Below, one piece after another: positions 5,046-5,217 of a stretch of DNA of 5,217 nt. Source of the DNA: Pseudanabaenales cyanobacterium (GTDB lineage Bacteria; Cyanobacteriota; Cyanobacteriia; Phormidesmidales; Phormidesmidaceae); contig JAKSDM010001561.1 in NCBI GenBank assembly GCA_022360135.1, positions 1 through 5,217 on the forward strand, in the 5' to 3' direction. The notes below the pieces were generated by a model that ran no database searches, was not told where the DNA came from, and worked only from the letters and a program-made list of their open reading frames with translations. How positions within the stretch are numbered: the stretch's first letter is position 1; every line of letters starts with the position of its first letter. The position numbers and the translations under genes were made by a program.

Positions 5046-5055
5046 TCTTTTATCC

Positions 5056-5217
5056 ATGACAGCAAAACGACCCCCAACTCGACAACGATTAATTGATGCT
5101 GCCCTGGAATTGTTTTCTTCACAGGGGGTGACAGAGACGACCACTCGCCAGATAGCTGAATTGGCCGGTGTCAATGAAGTGACTTTGTTTCGCCAATTTG
5201 GCAACAAGCATGGTCTG
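5056..5217 (+). CDS. TetR-family transcriptional regulator, N-terminal part (runs off the window)
   Basis: An ATG at 5056 opens a frame that continues to the last base, giving 54 residues without a stop. It begins MTAKRPPTRQRLIDAALELF and goes on through SSQGVTETTTRQIAELAG and VNEVTLFRQFGNK. This is the standard TetR N-terminal domain: helix 1 with the AALELF pattern, then the helix-turn-helix at about residues 29-48, with NEVTLFRQF as recognition helix. The ligand-binding domain lies beyond the window, so the effector cannot be judged. TTG at 5041 is the only alternative start before an in-frame TAA (5035-5037); ATG is preferred. No Shine-Dalgarno sequence is seen, so the leader may be short and weakly translated. 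The gene is divergent from desC with two palindromes between, so control of itself and of desC is the natural inference. Confidence 0.9.
   Translation, partial: MTAKRPPTRQRLIDAALELFSSQGVTETTTRQIAELAGVNEVTLFRQFGNKHGL

Larger units (their letters stand above)
4856..5055. promoter_or_regulatory. Divergent desC/tetR control region
   Basis: These 200 bp separate the desC and tetR start codons. From desC outward they hold the desC ribosome site (AGGG, 4866-4863), about 80 bases without clear structure, a perfect 17-bp stem-loop (4947-4984), palindrome O1 (4978-4998), a probable tetR promoter (4992-5020) and palindrome O2 (5029-5045). A possible desC promoter on the minus strand is TTGCAA (5033-5028) with TAGGCT (5009-5004) at 18-bp spacing, but its -10 match is poor. 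If correct, O2 would cover its -35 element. Dense nesting of inverted repeats in so short a spacer points to regulation of both genes. Confidence 0.6.

Noticed and set aside
4309..5096. Plus-strand open frames opposite desC and its upstream spacer
   Set aside because: They are shadows of desC, whose three histidine boxes are intact on the minus strand. One runs on through the operator region, which is plainly regulatory.
4865..5207. Minus-strand open frames across the desC/tetR spacer and the tetR start
   Set aside because: They read through the stem-loop and palindromes and lie antisense to a clear TetR helix-turn-helix domain.

Overview
The window looks like chromosomal DNA of a cyanobacterium, probably a filamentous Leptolyngbya-like lineage (the lineage is inference). 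The evidence is an acyl-lipid delta-9 desaturase of the cyanobacterial DesC type, two HIP1 octamers (GCGATCGC at 1433-1440 and 4605-4612), and intergenic C5/G5-tract repeats of a kind common in cyanobacterial genomes. There are five protein genes with good support, one of them cut by the window end, plus one tentative small ORF. No rRNA, tRNA or CRISPR array is visible.

Layout. Positions 1-459 hold no credible gene. They contain a composite repeat with C5/G5-tract palindromes (135-383), bracketed by diverged inverted arms at 81-103 and 407-429. Next comes a minus-strand gene for an exported FecR-domain protein (460-1482). A 308-bp divergent spacer separates it from a plus-strand gene for an exported protein with a probable outer-membrane beta-barrel (1791-2969). 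One base after that stop begins a Mug-family G:T/U mismatch DNA glycosylase (2971-3525). The convergent spacer 3526-4000 contains a clean 92-bp MITE-like insertion (3633-3724, perfect 19-bp inverted ends, perfect 11-bp target duplication), a probable minus-strand terminator (3728-3769), a long-range inverted repeat (3831-3882) and a possible 27-aa ORF (3914-3997, minus). Then comes desC (4001-4855, minus), a 200-bp divergent control region, and the first 54 codons of a TetR-family regulator (5056-5217, plus).

How the parts may work together. The desC/tetR spacer is the most informative part. It has two near-identical 17-bp palindromes 49 bp apart, typical of TetR-family operators, and a perfect 17-bp stem-loop lying between them and desC. 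One copy overlaps the proposed tetR -35 element and the other lies just after its proposed start site. This suggests an autoregulated repressor that also controls membrane-lipid desaturation. It would be an analogue of, but not demonstrably homologous to, the DesT-type TetR control of desaturases in Pseudomonas. On the other side, the divergent FecR-domain and barrel genes could form an envelope module, with the repair enzyme co-transcribed behind the barrel gene.
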